Source of the DNA: Bordetella bronchialis
Lineage (GTDB): Bacteria > Pseudomonadota > Gammaproteobacteria > Burkholderiales > Burkholderiaceae_B
Assembly: GCF_001676705.1 (NCBI RefSeq)
Contig: NZ_CP016170.1
Span: forward strand, 1,488,001-1,552,000
Reading direction: 5' to 3'
DNA: 64,000 nt
Shown piece after piece: positions 8,192-16,842 of the stretch. A program made the position numbers and the translations under genes. Below the pieces are notes generated by a model, which made no database searches, was not told the origin of the DNA, and worked only from the letters and a program-made list of their open reading frames with translations. Numbering within the stretch: the stretch's first letter is position 1; every line of letters starts with the position of its first letter.

Positions 8192-9085
8192 ATGGACGCC
8201 AAATCGCTACGCTATTTCCTGGCCGTCGCCGAGGAACTCCACTACGGCAGGGCGGCCGAACGGCTGCATATCTCGCAGCCTCCGCTGACCAAGCATATCC
8301 AGCAGCTGGAGGCCCGCCTGGGCGTGACGCTGTTCGACCGCAACAAGCGCAGCGTGCGGCTGACGCCGGCCGGCCTGACCTTGGTCGAGGAAGCCCGGCG
8401 TTTGCTGTCGCAGACCGAGCTGGCGACCCGCGCCGTGCAGCGCAGCGCGCTGGGGGACACCGGCCGCGTGCGCATCGGCTTCGTCGCGGCGGTGCTGTTC
8501 ATGGGCGTCGAAGCGGTCTTTCGCCGCATCGAGCGCGAGGCCTCCGGCATCGATAGCGTCTGGGAGGAAATGGGCTCTTCCGAGCAGCTGGAAGCGCTGC
8601 GGCAGGACCGCATCGATCTGGGTTTCGGCCAGATCTCGCAGGGCCTGGGAGGCATGGGTTTCCATCGCGTGGCCAGCGACCCGCTGGTCGTCGCCATGCC
8701 CCAATCGCACCCGCTGGCCGGACGCCGGCGCGTGCCGCTGGCCCGCCTGACCGGCGACCCCTTCATCCTGATCCCGCGCCAAAGCGCACCCACCTTCCAC
8801 GACCTGACGGTGGCGGCCTGCATGCAGGCGGGTTTCAGCCCGAACATCCGCCACTACGCCATGCATCTGGTGTCCGTGGTCAGCCTGGTCGCCATGGGCC
8901 GCGGTGTATCGCTGGTACCCCGGGCCTTCGCCCGCGCCGGCCTGCCGGGCGTCGTGTTCCGCCCCATCGACGGCGTCAAGGCCTACGCCGAGTACTCCGT
9001 CGTCTGGAACCCGCGCAACAACCTGCCGGTACTGCCGCGGCTGTTGGGACTGTTGGGCGTGCCCGGTATGGCCTCGCGTCTCTAG
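8192..9085 (+). CDS. LysR-family transcriptional regulator
   Basis: The protein has 297 residues. The N-terminal winged helix-turn-helix is standard: LRYFLAVAEELHYGRAAERLHISQPPLTKHIQQLE, followed by LGVTLFDRNKRSVRLTPAG. The effector domain follows (RVRIGFVAAVLF, DRIDLGFGQ). It is divergent from the catabolic operon, with a LysR-type palindrome between them, so it most likely controls that operon in response to an intermediate. Its stop codon TAG overlaps the stop of the convergent LysR gene within the palindrome CTAG. Confidence 0.95.
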   Translation: MDAKSLRYFLAVAEELHYGRAAERLHISQPPLTKHIQQLEARLGVTLFDRNKRSVRLTPAGLTLVEEARRLLSQTELATRAVQRSALGDTGRVRIGFVAAVLFMGVEAVFRRIEREASGIDSVWEEMGSSEQLEALRQDRIDLGFGQISQGLGGMGFHRVASDPLVVAMPQSHPLAGRRRVPLARLTGDPFILIPRQSAPTFHDLTVAACMQAGFSPNIRHYAMHLVSVVSLVAMGRGVSLVPRAFARAGLPGVVFRPIDGVKAYAEYSVVWNPRNNLPVLPRLLGLLGVPGMASRL

Positions 9086-10008
9086 CGGGACGATATTGCC
9101 GAGAAGTTGCGATGCCTCGACAAAACATCAGTTGCGATCTCTACAACGCAATTCAGGTCGCTGCCTGAGGCCGTTCGCGGAAATGCGGCGCAGATCCTGA
9201 GCGGATCGAAGGCTCGTCGCTGCTGGTAACGGATGACGCTGCCCCGTTCGATTTCGTCCGCGAGAACGCAAACGGGAAGCAGGCTGACCGCTATTCCCGC
9301 GCGTACGAGGCCGGCGATGATGGATAAGCTGCTGCACGTATTCAGCATCGGCGGGGGAGCGTTTTCTTTGAGGCACCATTCGACCAACATCTCATGCAGC
9401 GGCGATGGCGGCGGAACGCTCAACAAGCTTTGTCCCGCCAGTCGGGCAGGCGAAAATGTCGTGTCGGCGCTCAGCCGCTTCTCCGAGCCCAGCCATCCGA
9501 CTTCCGCCAGTGCGATCGGTACCAGACGCACGAGTCGGCTGGTGTCGGGATGGGTCAATAGCGATATATCCAGTTTTCCCGTAGCGAGAAGGTCGTGCAG
9601 TGTGAAGCTGTTCGCCACTGTGATATCGATCTGCAGGCCTGGATATCGGCCCTCGAGTTGCCGCACGATCTCCGGCAGGCTCGTCATCGCGATCATTTCG
9701 GACGACCCTAACCGCAGGGTGCCATTCAGCGGGGCCTTGCCTCCCAGCCGGGTCTCCAACTCTTCCAGCAGCCCAAGAGCCTGTTCCGCGTAGCGCACCG
9801 CCAGCATTCCGGATGGGGTAAGCGTCACGCCGCGGCCGGCGCGCATGAAAAGCCGTGTTCCCAAGGTGCTTTCGAGCTCGCGAACACGCATGGAAATGGT
9901 TGGCTGGGTGACATGCATGCGACATGCTGCCGCGTGGAAGGAGCCGTACTTCGCGATGGCCAGAAGTGCTTCCATTTGCGGGATGGATAGTTTTTTCATA
10001 AGCGGCAT
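9082..10008 (-). CDS. LysR-family transcriptional regulator
   Basis: The protein has 308 residues if the first ATG (10008) is used, or 305 from MKKLSIPQ at 9999; neither has a clear ribosome site. The HTH reads MEALLAIAKYGSFHAAACRMHVTQPTISMRVRELE, then LGTRLFMRAGRGVTLTPSG. The ligand-binding domain is complete (LRLGSSEMIAMT, AGIAVSLLPVCVL). It faces away from the lyase-like gene and Bug receptor at 10105-12000 and probably regulates them. GATCGATAAAT overlaps its start region on the same strand. By eye, base composition here is less GC-rich than in neighbouring blocks. Confidence 0.93.
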   Translation of the reverse strand: MPLMKKLSIPQMEALLAIAKYGSFHAAACRMHVTQPTISMRVRELESTLGTRLFMRAGRGVTLTPSGMLAVRYAEQALGLLEELETRLGGKAPLNGTLRLGSSEMIAMTSLPEIVRQLEGRYPGLQIDITVANSFTLHDLLATGKLDISLLTHPDTSRLVRLVPIALAEVGWLGSEKRLSADTTFSPARLAGQSLLSVPPPSPLHEMLVEWCLKENAPPPMLNTCSSLSIIAGLVRAGIAVSLLPVCVLADEIERGSVIRYQQRRAFDPLRICAAFPRTASGSDLNCVVEIATDVLSRHRNFSAISSR

Positions 10009-10104
10009 TTATCGATCTACGCGTGAAGAATTGATTGGATGCGGTTGCATTCCTGTTGCTAGGATCCCGACGGCTGAAGGTGGCGCTTCAATGTGGAGGA
10101 ACAG

Positions 10105-10929
10105 GTGAACAGCAGGCGATACATGCGAAGGCTGATAAACGATCCGCGTGTTTGCACGTTATTGCCGGTCGGCAACGGTTATCGTGCATTTTTCTGCGGA
10201 GAGGAGCGACTGCTTGGATCCCGGCATTTCGCCGGTCACGGCGGAGTGCCGTGGTATACGCAGGCACCGTCAGGAAGCGGGATGGATTTCACCGTCGATC
10301 CAGATAGCCATATCCCAACAGCGGACTTCTTTATCGCCAGCCACGATGTTTCTCGTGAGTCCGCTCGGCAGGTGTATGACAGCATCTGTGCCGTAGAACG
10401 CTCTGGAGTTTCTGGCGTCCTGTTGGAAAGTCTTTGGGTGAGAGAAGCCGGGACGGTGTGCGGACGCGACCGCATTGCAGCGACGGCACTTATCCAGACT
10501 GCGGTCAGAAGCAGATGGGATCCTGATTTTCTCATCTGCGTAAGAGTTCACTCACGGGGTAGGCCGGACTATGCGAGTCTTGTCGATCGCCTGAATGAGT
10601 GCGCCAACGCAGGGGCGGATTTCCTATTTTTCGATGGCCCCATTCTGGCCGACGATCTACGTAGACTGGTCAAGAACGTGCCAAAACCTCTATGCGTCGA
10701 TTTTTCCAGAGCGCCTTTGTCGCCCATCCGGCACGCCTCTTTAGTGTTGTGCGTGGTGGAGGGAAGCGGTGTCGCGGCAGCGGTATTGCCGAGGAAACGT
10801 GATCTTCCCGATCCTGACGCCGGATCGCCGATACGGGCACAGACCGCGAAGGCGAAGGCCGAACTACGGCGCAGGAATCGTGTGAGGCGCCGCGTTACCC
10901 AAGCTGCTCGCCGTCCCCCGCTCCACTAG
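10105..10929 (+). CDS. Divergent isocitrate lyase/PEP mutase-superfamily protein lacking catalytic motifs
   Basis: The protein has 274 residues. The start is the GTG at 10105, because GGAGGA ends four bases before it; a GTG at 10093 in the same frame has no such site. The order GVSGVLLES, then VCGRDRIA, DPDFLICVRVHSRG, and ANAGADFLFFDGP follows the PEP mutase/isocitrate lyase barrel strand by strand. However, the Mg-binding DxDxGxG is replaced by ASHDVSR, the EDQ after the next strand by ESL, and the KRCGH loop by GTVCGRDR. Catalysis of the usual C-C bond chemistry is therefore doubtful. It is followed by a Bug receptor and may have a binding role. The C-terminus is an Arg-rich tail. Confidence 0.6.
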   Translation: MNSRRYMRRLINDPRVCTLLPVGNGYRAFFCGEERLLGSRHFAGHGGVPWYTQAPSGSGMDFTVDPDSHIPTADFFIASHDVSRESARQVYDSICAVERSGVSGVLLESLWVREAGTVCGRDRIAATALIQTAVRSRWDPDFLICVRVHSRGRPDYASLVDRLNECANAGADFLFFDGPILADDLRRLVKNVPKPLCVDFSRAPLSPIRHASLVLCVVEGSGVAAAVLPRKRDLPDPDAGSPIRAQTAKAKAELRRRNRVRRRVTQAARRPPLH

Positions 10930-11025
10930 CGAGATCCGCGATTGGCCCGATCCTCCGGTCTTTAGTCGCTGACACCAAGGGTGGGACGAGGGTATCCCCA
11001 AGGACCATCTACCATAGGAGAGCTC

Positions 11026-12000
11026 ATGAGGCTTCTCTATCGCCTAATGCCCGCTGCCGTGATGCTGCTGGCCATGACGTCTGCCCGCGCAACGGATTCA
11101 GTACGGTTGATCATACCCACCACTGCCGGTGGTGGGACAGACGGCTTCTTCCGCATCCTGGCAAAAGAGTCCGAGCCATACCTCGGGAAGCCCATTACCG
11201 TCATCAATATGTGTTCGACAACGGGTTGTGCCGGGGGGACCATCGGTGTGTCCAAGCTGGTTCAATCCGAGCCCGACGGGAATACACTGGCTGGCGTCTG
11301 GATGGGGCCGCTGACGGTGGCGCCTCACACGCTTCCCGTGGCCTATCTGCCATCCGACTACGTGCCCGTGATGCGGCTTACCAGCGCTCCATATGCAGTC
11401 TGTACAAAGGCTGATTTCCCCGCCGATACGGGAGACCAGATGATCGAACTGCTTCGGACGAACCGGGACGCTTATACATATGGCACCGATGGTGTCGGCA
11501 ATAGCGCCCATATTGCGATGGCACGTATATACAAGCGGCTGGACACCCGCCAACGGGATGTCCCCTTCAAAGGCGCGGGTGAAACGTTGGCCGCGATGCT
11601 CGGTGGCCATATCGATATCTACGTCGGTTCATTGCCGCCTGTCATGGAGCACGTAAGGACAGGTCGGGCCAAGTGCCAGTTCGTCACTTCGGCCGATAAG
11701 GTGGCGCAGCTGCCGGGCGCTGCGGGCCTACGGGACCTGGGGCTGGCTGACGAGGAAACGCTCCTTTGGCGCGGAATCATCGCACCCAAGGGCACGCCCG
11801 TGGAGCGCCTCCGCGAGCTGGAGGCCGGTTTCGAAGCCGCCGCCGGATCACCGGCCGTACGGGCATACGCCGAGGGTGCGGGGGAGCAGATCGTGGTCTA
11901 TAAAGGAACCGAGTTCCGCCAGCGTATCGACGCGGAGTATGAACAATTCGGTAGGCTGGTGTCGGCGCTTCGCCAGCAGCTGGATATCGATCCGCACTAG
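11026..12000 (+). CDS. Bug family (TctC-like) tripartite tricarboxylate receptor
   Basis: The protein has 324 residues from the ATG at 11026, with ATAGGAG upstream; the frame is open 15 codons further but without a signal. A signal peptide (LMPAAVMLLAMTSARA) leads into VRLIIPTTAGGGTDGFFRILA, the family carboxylate-binding loop, and later YGTDGVGNSAHIAMARI and VPFKGAGETLAAMLGGHID. It carries extra cysteines (INMCSTTGCAGG, AVCTK, AKCQF) unusual for Bug proteins; the first two may form a disulphide. It lies 96 nt after the lyase-like gene, likely the same transcript. No TctA/B genes are nearby. Confidence 0.9.
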   Translation: MRLLYRLMPAAVMLLAMTSARATDSVRLIIPTTAGGGTDGFFRILAKESEPYLGKPITVINMCSTTGCAGGTIGVSKLVQSEPDGNTLAGVWMGPLTVAPHTLPVAYLPSDYVPVMRLTSAPYAVCTKADFPADTGDQMIELLRTNRDAYTYGTDGVGNSAHIAMARIYKRLDTRQRDVPFKGAGETLAAMLGGHIDIYVGSLPPVMEHVRTGRAKCQFVTSADKVAQLPGAAGLRDLGLADEETLLWRGIIAPKGTPVERLRELEAGFEAAAGSPAVRAYAEGAGEQIVVYKGTEFRQRIDAEYEQFGRLVSALRQQLDIDPH

Positions 12001-12055
12001 AAGGACGGAGCGCGCCGACTCGGTCCCAACCCTTCTTTTCCGGGCACCCATCACC

Positions 12056-12442
12056 ATGACGCATCGCCACCCCTCACGGAACATCGAAATCCAGCGCGCC
12101 TACGACGCCACGCCTGGGGGCAAGGCGTATCGGGTGCTCGTGGATCGCTTCTGGCCCCGGGGGTTGCGCAAGGCGGATCTGCAGCCGGATCTTTGGGCCA
12201 GGGACTTGGCGCCCACGCGGGACCTGATCAAATGGTTCGGCCATGACCCGGCGCGCTGGGCCGAATTCCGCGCGCGGTATATGGATGAGCTGGACGCCGA
12301 AGCCGCGCGGCAGGGCTTGCGCGATTTGCTGGCCGAGGCGGGTAGCCGCGACATCATCCTGCTCTACGGTGCGCGCGATCCGGAGCACAACCAGGCCGTC
12401 GTGCTGCGCGATGCCTTGGCGCGGTTCTCTTCCATGGCATGA
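12056..12442 (+). CDS. DUF488 (YeaO-like) protein
   Basis: The protein has 128 residues, close to the family length. The signatures YRVLVDRFWPRGLRKADL, WARDLAPTRDLIKWFGHDP, WAEFRARYMDEL and the C-terminal ILLYGARDPEHNQAVVLRDAL match E. coli YeaO and relatives. The biochemical role of the family is not established. The ATG at 12056 is chosen because the conserved part begins shortly after it; the frame extends upstream inside the previous gene. The next gene starts 50 nt downstream on the same strand. Confidence 0.9.
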   Translation: MTHRHPSRNIEIQRAYDATPGGKAYRVLVDRFWPRGLRKADLQPDLWARDLAPTRDLIKWFGHDPARWAEFRARYMDELDAEAARQGLRDLLAEAGSRDIILLYGARDPEHNQAVVLRDALARFSSMA

Positions 12443-12492
12443 CGCTTGCGGGGCGTACTCCGCAATACGGCACACGCTACAGGGAGACTGTC

Positions 12493-13125
12493 ATGGCACT
12501 TATCGTGGCCGCACGGTTCACGACTTTCGAGCAGGCCCAGGGCGCCGCAAGAGCATTGTTCGCCCGCGGCTTCGCCGAAGACGACGTGCATATTTTCTAC
12601 GTCAATATGGCGGGCGCGCATGCCAAGTATGCAATTGGCGGCGACCGCGAGGCGGATCCGGACGCCGGCAAGGCGCATTACGGCGCGATGCTCGGCGGCG
12701 CGGGCCTGGCACTGATCGGCGCCCTCGTCGGGGGGCTGATAGGCGGCGCGCTGCAGCTGGCGCCGCTGGCGGTGGTGGCCGTGGCGGCCGTCGGCGCCTA
12801 TATCGGTTCGCTGATGGGCGCGCTGTGGGTAACCGGCAAAAGGAAGCCGGGGGTGGCACGCAACCGCGGCGCTCCGGCCGAGCACCCGGAAGCCCGGCAC
12901 GCGGGCGTACTGCTGGCCTTGCACACCGATGTCACGCGAGAGGCCGAGGCCTGCGGTGTTCTTCGCGATGCGGGCGGCGTGGACGTGGAGCGCGCACAGG
13001 GGCGCTGGCAGGAGGGCAGGTGGGTGGACTTCGACCCGCTGCGGCCGCCGGAACGCGAACCGGGCAGCCCCACGGGTACGCCCGCGCGCGACATTCCGCG
13101 CGCCGGACAGGCCAGCCCGCGATAA
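12493..13125 (+). CDS. Glycine-zipper membrane protein, general-stress-type N-terminus
   Basis: The protein has 210 residues from the ATG at 12493, preceded by AGGGAG. An N-terminal soluble segment (LIVAARFTTFEQAQGAARALFARGFAEDDVHIFYVN) resembles the flexible stress-protein domain found with glycine-zipper proteins. A glycine-rich hydrophobic block follows at about residues 70-115 (GAMLGGAGLALIGALVGGLIGG, then a second span), probably two membrane helices. The rest is a soluble repeat-like domain (VLLALHTDVTREAEACGVLRDAGGVDVERAQG). The function is unknown. Its small-gene neighbours suggest a stress-responsive cluster. Confidence 0.7.
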   Translation: MALIVAARFTTFEQAQGAARALFARGFAEDDVHIFYVNMAGAHAKYAIGGDREADPDAGKAHYGAMLGGAGLALIGALVGGLIGGALQLAPLAVVAVAAVGAYIGSLMGALWVTGKRKPGVARNRGAPAEHPEARHAGVLLALHTDVTREAEACGVLRDAGGVDVERAQGRWQEGRWVDFDPLRPPEREPGSPTGTPARDIPRAGQASPR

Positions 13126-13237
13126 CGCTACAACCAGATGGGCTGCCGGATGATGGCGATGGGGCGCGGATGGGCCGGGACCGCTCGCCGCGGCCCACCA
13201 TCGTCCCGAGGCAGCCATTCCCTATCAGGAGCACGCC

Positions 13238-13528
13238 ATGGCGGAGTACCGCAATTTCAAGATCGAAACCACCATCGTGCCCGATGCGGCCGGCCAGTAT
13301 GAAGCCACTTTTGTCGTTCAGGCCCTGCGGAACGGCAAGGCCCAGGGCGGCAAGGACGGCGAAAAGCAGGAGGGCGATCGCGAGGTCATGCCGCGAGGCA
13401 ACGCGGAAGGCGGCCGCTATGCGTTTCCGCCGGTGGGCAGCTATATGACGCCGGACGACGCCCGCGAACAGGCCGAGGCCTGGGCCCGCAGATGGATAGA
13501 CGCGAACTTCGGGGAGCAAGGCAAGTAA
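13238..13528 (+). CDS. Small conserved-type hypothetical protein
   Basis: The protein has 96 residues and no recognised domain. It is hydrophilic: an initial YRNFKIETTIVPDAAGQYEATFVVQ looks like a beta-hairpin, and the C-terminus is an amphipathic helix (PDDAREQAEAWARRWIDANFG). The ATG at 13238 has CAGGAG seven bases upstream, supporting translation. Pattern and size resemble small stress-induced cytoplasmic proteins of Burkholderiales; that is impression only. Confidence 0.65.
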   Translation: MAEYRNFKIETTIVPDAAGQYEATFVVQALRNGKAQGGKDGEKQEGDREVMPRGNAEGGRYAFPPVGSYMTPDDAREQAEAWARRWIDANFGEQGK

Positions 13529-13690
13529 GGGCCATCCGCGCCTTCGGCGCCGGTGCACGGTACACGGCGCCGTGCCCCCGGTCGCCGGACAGGCGCCGCG
13601 CATGGGCGCTCGAGCCACCCGCCCTGGATGCGCTTGGATGTGGGTAGCCCGTCCGGGGCGTGACGATAGCCAGCGCCCCCGGCGGCGGTA

Positions 13691-14239
13691 TCAGGCCTGC
13701 GCCGTGGCCAGTTCCGGCTCCGGCGGGCGCGCATAGCCCTGCTGGTAGTGATGGCTGAAGGTCTTCAGCGCATGGAGCGCCTTGACCGGATCATGGCCGG
13801 GCTTGACCAGGAAGCTGTCGAAGCCGCAGCGCGCCTGATAGTGAATGGTATCGATCAGGACGTCGCCCAGGGCCCGCAGTTCTCCTTGCCAGCCATGATG
13901 GGTGCGCAGGATCTGCGCGATGGAGTAGCCGCGCCCGTCCGTGTACATGGGGAAGTTGACCGCGAGGTAGGCAATGCCCTTGGGATCGATGGTCCGCCCG
14001 CCGTTTTCCAGCAGGTCGCCGGGGTCGGCATCGGGCTCCAGCAGGATGCCGACGGGATGGCGGCGCGCGCGCAGGCTGTCGCGCGCTTTCAGCCAGGTCG
14101 ACAAGGGCACGATCCAGTCCGGCTCGTCGGGCGGGGTGCTGCTTGCGTCATCGGCCTCGGTGGCTTCGTAGCGGCGCGATGTATCGGCTTGCAGGCGGCC
14201 GTAGCGGATCAGGTTGTCCGGAGAGGTCTGGTCAGGCAT
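13691..14239 (-). CDS. DUF934 protein of the sulfite reductase operon
   Basis: The protein has 182 residues from the ATG at 14239; upstream codons lie in the end of cysI. Conserved segments are VPLSTWLKARD, VGILLEPDADPGDL, IAYLAVNFPMYTDGRGYSIAQILRTHHGWQGELRALGDVLIDTIHYQARCGFDSFLVKPG. The DUF934 family accompanies CysI in beta- and gammaproteobacteria; its precise biochemical job is unknown. It overlaps the cysI stop by 8 nt, so translation is likely coupled. CysH/CysD/CysN, which often follow, are not present here. Confidence 0.9.
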   Translation of the reverse strand: MPDQTSPDNLIRYGRLQADTSRRYEATEADDASSTPPDEPDWIVPLSTWLKARDSLRARRHPVGILLEPDADPGDLLENGGRTIDPKGIAYLAVNFPMYTDGRGYSIAQILRTHHGWQGELRALGDVLIDTIHYQARCGFDSFLVKPGHDPVKALHALKTFSHHYQQGYARPPEPELATAQA

Positions 14240-15962
14240 GGGCGGCCTCCGTTTTCTGGCGCTCGGCGCTGCCGTAGACGTCGTTCTTGAAGGGATCGAT
14301 GCCGACGCGGGCCACGACATCGACGAAGCGCTCTTCCTCGCTGTCGCGCAGGCGCAGATAGGTGTGGATCAGGGTCTCGACCACGCCCGGCACTTCGTCG
14401 CGGGCGAAGGAGGGCCCGATGATGCGGCCGATGGCCGCGCCACCCGCGCGCAGCGGGTCCACATCGTTCAGGTTATCGCCGGCGCCGTTCTGCCGGCCGC
14501 CTATCGTGACCTGGTACCACTCCTCGCCGGCCTTGTCGACGCCCAGGATGCCGATATGGCCCACATGGTGGTGCCCGCAGGCGTTGATGCAGCCGGAGAT
14601 GTTCAGGTCCAGCTCGCCGATCTCGAACAGGTAATCCAGGTCGTCGAAGCGGCGCTGGATGGCGTCGGCCACCGGAATCGAAACGGCGTTGGCCAGGGCG
14701 CAAAAATCGCCGCCGGGACAGGAGATGATGTTGGTCAGCAGGCCGATGTTGGGGGTGGCCAGTTTCAGCGGCTTCAGCGCTGTCCACAGCTCGTACAGGC
14801 GGCTGCGGCGCACGTCGGCCAGGATCAGGTTCTGCTCGTGCGAGACGCGCATTTCGCCGAAGGAATACTGGTCGGCCAGATCCGCGATGGCATCCATCTG
14901 GTCCGCCGTCACGTCGCCGGGCGGGGTGCCGGTGGGCTTGAGCGACAGCGTTACCGCCGCGTAGCCGGCGACCCGGTGGGGGCGCACATTCTTGCGCAGC
15001 CAGCGGCCGAAAGCGGGGTCGGCGGCCGCCATCGTATCGGTCGCATCGTGTTCCTGGGCGGCGGCCGGGTCATATTCGGGCCAGGTGAAACGGCCGGCGA
15101 TCTTGTCCAGGTCGGCTTGCGTCAGTTTGTTGGGGCCGTCCTTCAGATAGGCCCACTCCTGCTCGACCTGCTCGGTAAAGACCTCCGGCGTCAGGTCCTT
15201 GACCAGGATCTTGATGCGGGCCTTGTACTTGTTGTCGCGGCGCCCGTGCAGGTTGTAGACGCGCAGCACCGCTTGCAGATAGGTCAGCAGGTCGTACCAG
15301 GCGACGAAGGGGCGGATAAGCTTGCCGACGATGGGCGTCCGGCCCATGCCGCCGCCCACCCAGACGCGGAATCCCACCTGGCCATCCTGTTGCAGGGCTT
15401 GCAGGCCGATGTCGTGCACGCCGACGGCCGCGCGGTCCTCGTGTGCGCCGCTCACGGCGATCTTGAATTTGCGCGGCAGGAAGGCGAACTCGGGATGCAG
15501 CATGGACCATTGCCGGATGATCTCGCACCACACCAGCGGGTTGGTGACTTCATCGGGCGCCACGCCGGCGAAATGGTCCGTGGTGGTGTTGCGGATGCAG
15601 TTGCCGCTGGTCTGGATGGCGTGCATCTGCACCGTGGCCAGTTCGGCCAGGATGTCCGGCACGTCTTCCAGCTTGGGCCAGTTGAACTGCATGTTCTGCC
15701 GCGTGCTGAAATGGCCATAGCCGCGGTCGTACTTGCGCGCGATGTGGCCCAGCATGCGCAGCTGGCGCGAAGTCAGCATGCCGTACGGGATGGCGACCCG
15801 CAGCATGGGCGCATGGCGCTGGATATACAGGCCATTCTGCAAGCGCAGGGTACGGAAGTCGTCCTCGGACAGTTCGCCGGCCAGGAAGCGTTGGGTCTGG
15901 TCGCGGAACTGCGCCACGCGCTCTTCGACCAGTTGCTGGTCTATGGGGTCATACACGTACAT
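14232..15962 (-). CDS. cysI: Sirohaem nitrite/sulfite reductase, haemoprotein subunit
   Basis: The protein has 576 residues. The ATG at 15962 (MYVYDPIDQQLVEERVAQF) matches the start of betaproteobacterial CysI; the earlier in-frame ATG adds 22 unlikely residues. The duplicated ferredoxin-reductase-like half domains are present (YGHFSTRQNMQFNW and the later GEMRVSHEQNLILADV). The 4Fe-4S/sirohaem cysteines are SCPGGDFC and SGCINACGHHHVGHIG (C-x5-C, C-x3-C). It reduces sulfite to sulfide with electrons from ferredoxin or a flavoprotein. Since no nitrite reductase is seen next to nasA, a contribution to nitrite reduction is possible but not shown. Confidence 0.92.
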   Translation of the reverse strand: MYVYDPIDQQLVEERVAQFRDQTQRFLAGELSEDDFRTLRLQNGLYIQRHAPMLRVAIPYGMLTSRQLRMLGHIARKYDRGYGHFSTRQNMQFNWPKLEDVPDILAELATVQMHAIQTSGNCIRNTTTDHFAGVAPDEVTNPLVWCEIIRQWSMLHPEFAFLPRKFKIAVSGAHEDRAAVGVHDIGLQALQQDGQVGFRVWVGGGMGRTPIVGKLIRPFVAWYDLLTYLQAVLRVYNLHGRRDNKYKARIKILVKDLTPEVFTEQVEQEWAYLKDGPNKLTQADLDKIAGRFTWPEYDPAAAQEHDATDTMAAADPAFGRWLRKNVRPHRVAGYAAVTLSLKPTGTPPGDVTADQMDAIADLADQYSFGEMRVSHEQNLILADVRRSRLYELWTALKPLKLATPNIGLLTNIISCPGGDFCALANAVSIPVADAIQRRFDDLDYLFEIGELDLNISGCINACGHHHVGHIGILGVDKAGEEWYQVTIGGRQNGAGDNLNDVDPLRAGGAAIGRIIGPSFARDEVPGVVETLIHTYLRLRDSEEERFVDVVARVGIDPFKNDVYGSAERQKTEAAHA

Positions 15963-16284
15963 GTCTATGCGCCTCGGTGCGCACGCCGGATGCGTGCGAG
16001 GGCCCTGGAAAATAGGCCGAAAGCGCAATCGTAGCCTGGATGCGGGGAGCCTGTCCCCGCTATTGACCTGAAGTTATTTGCTTAGATGGCGGGCTTATTT
16101 GGCCGCCTGGCCCCTGGCCCCCTGGCGCCTGGCCGCGCAGCCGCCGTGCCGCTTGGCTGCCTGGCGATCAAGCCGCCTGCCTGGCTGTTTGCTGCCTGCT
16201 TCGCAGGCCCGCCCGACGATCCACCCATGGCGCGAGACGTCCGCCTTCGCGCGCTCACGCGACAACCCATCTTTCCGCGCCAAG
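15963..16284. other. Non-coding spacer upstream of cysI
   Basis: There is no supportable gene in this stretch. It must contain the cysI promoter on the minus strand. Between 16095 and 16200 the DNA is a degenerate run of gcctggc/ggccgcc-type words that opens several spurious short frames; none has a ribosome site. The HU terminator closes the region on the right. Confidence 0.6.
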
Positions 16285-16310
16285 AGAAAACCCGCCTTGC
16301 GGCGGGTTTC
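16285..16310 (-). terminator. Rho-independent terminator of the HU-like gene
   Basis: The minus strand reads AACCCGCC, loop GCAA, GGCGGGTT, followed by a pyrimidine-rich TTCTCTT. It is about 90 nt past the HU stop and is the only strong hairpin between that gene and cysI. The hairpin is near symmetric, so it could also work in the other direction. Confidence 0.75.
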
Positions 16311-16398
16311 CAGGACTGACGCACGCTTCGAAAGCACGCTGCGTTTAATGCATGCTTTTAAAGCAGGCTTCTGAAGCTGCCTTCAGAACTTGCGCGTA

Positions 16399-16842
16399 TT
16401 ACTGCGCGGCGTCCTTCAGCTTCTTCAGCGGGCGGACCTTCACCTTGACCGAAGCGGGCTTGGCGGGGAACCAGCGCTCTTCGCCGGAGAAGGGATCCTT
16501 GCCGAAACGCTTGGGCTTGGCGGGGACCTTCTGCACGGTGACCTTGAACAGGCCGGGCAGCGTGAATTCGCCGGAGCCCTTCTTGTTCACGGACGCCAGC
16601 ACGGCACCTTCCAGGCTGGCCAGCACGGCCTTGACGGACTTGGCTTCGACGCCGCTCTGTTCGACGACGTGGGCCACCAGCTGGCTTTTGTTCAGCGCGT
16701 TCTTCAGCGCGGTTACGGGAGCGGCGGCTTTCTTGGCCGACGCGGTCTTGGTCACAGCGGCCTTCTTGGCCACGGCTTTTTTGGCCGGGGCTTTCTTGGC
16801 AGCGGTCGTGGAGGCTTTCTTTGCAGGAGCTTTAGTGGCCAT
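16399..16842 (-). CDS. HU-family DNA-binding protein with Lys/Ala-rich N-terminal tail
   Basis: The protein has 147 residues, longer than the usual 90. Residues 1-50 are a histone-H1-like tail built from AKKA/PAKKA units. Then comes the HU fold: LNKSQLVAHVVEQSGVEAKSVKAVLASLEGAVLASV, GSGEFTLPGLFKVTVQKVPAK and the arm segment PFSGEERWFPAKPA with KVKVRPLKKLKDA at the end. It binds and bends DNA in the nucleoid; the tail should add non-specific affinity. The start at 16842 is chosen because MATKAPAKK begins the tail; the 11 codons upstream are not tail-like. A terminator follows the gene. Confidence 0.9.
   Translation of the reverse strand: MATKAPAKKASTTAAKKAPAKKAVAKKAAVTKTASAKKAAAPVTALKNALNKSQLVAHVVEQSGVEAKSVKAVLASLEGAVLASVNKKGSGEFTLPGLFKVTVQKVPAKPKRFGKDPFSGEERWFPAKPASVKVKVRPLKKLKDAAQ

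Noticed and set aside
12439..12492. Start of the glycine-zipper gene at 12439
   Set aside because: It overlaps the end of the DUF488 gene and has no ribosome site; AGGGAG precedes the ATG at 12493.
16078..16374. Short frames between cysI and the HU gene
   Set aside because: They translate degenerate gcctggc-type repeats, lack ribosome sites and cross the HU terminator.
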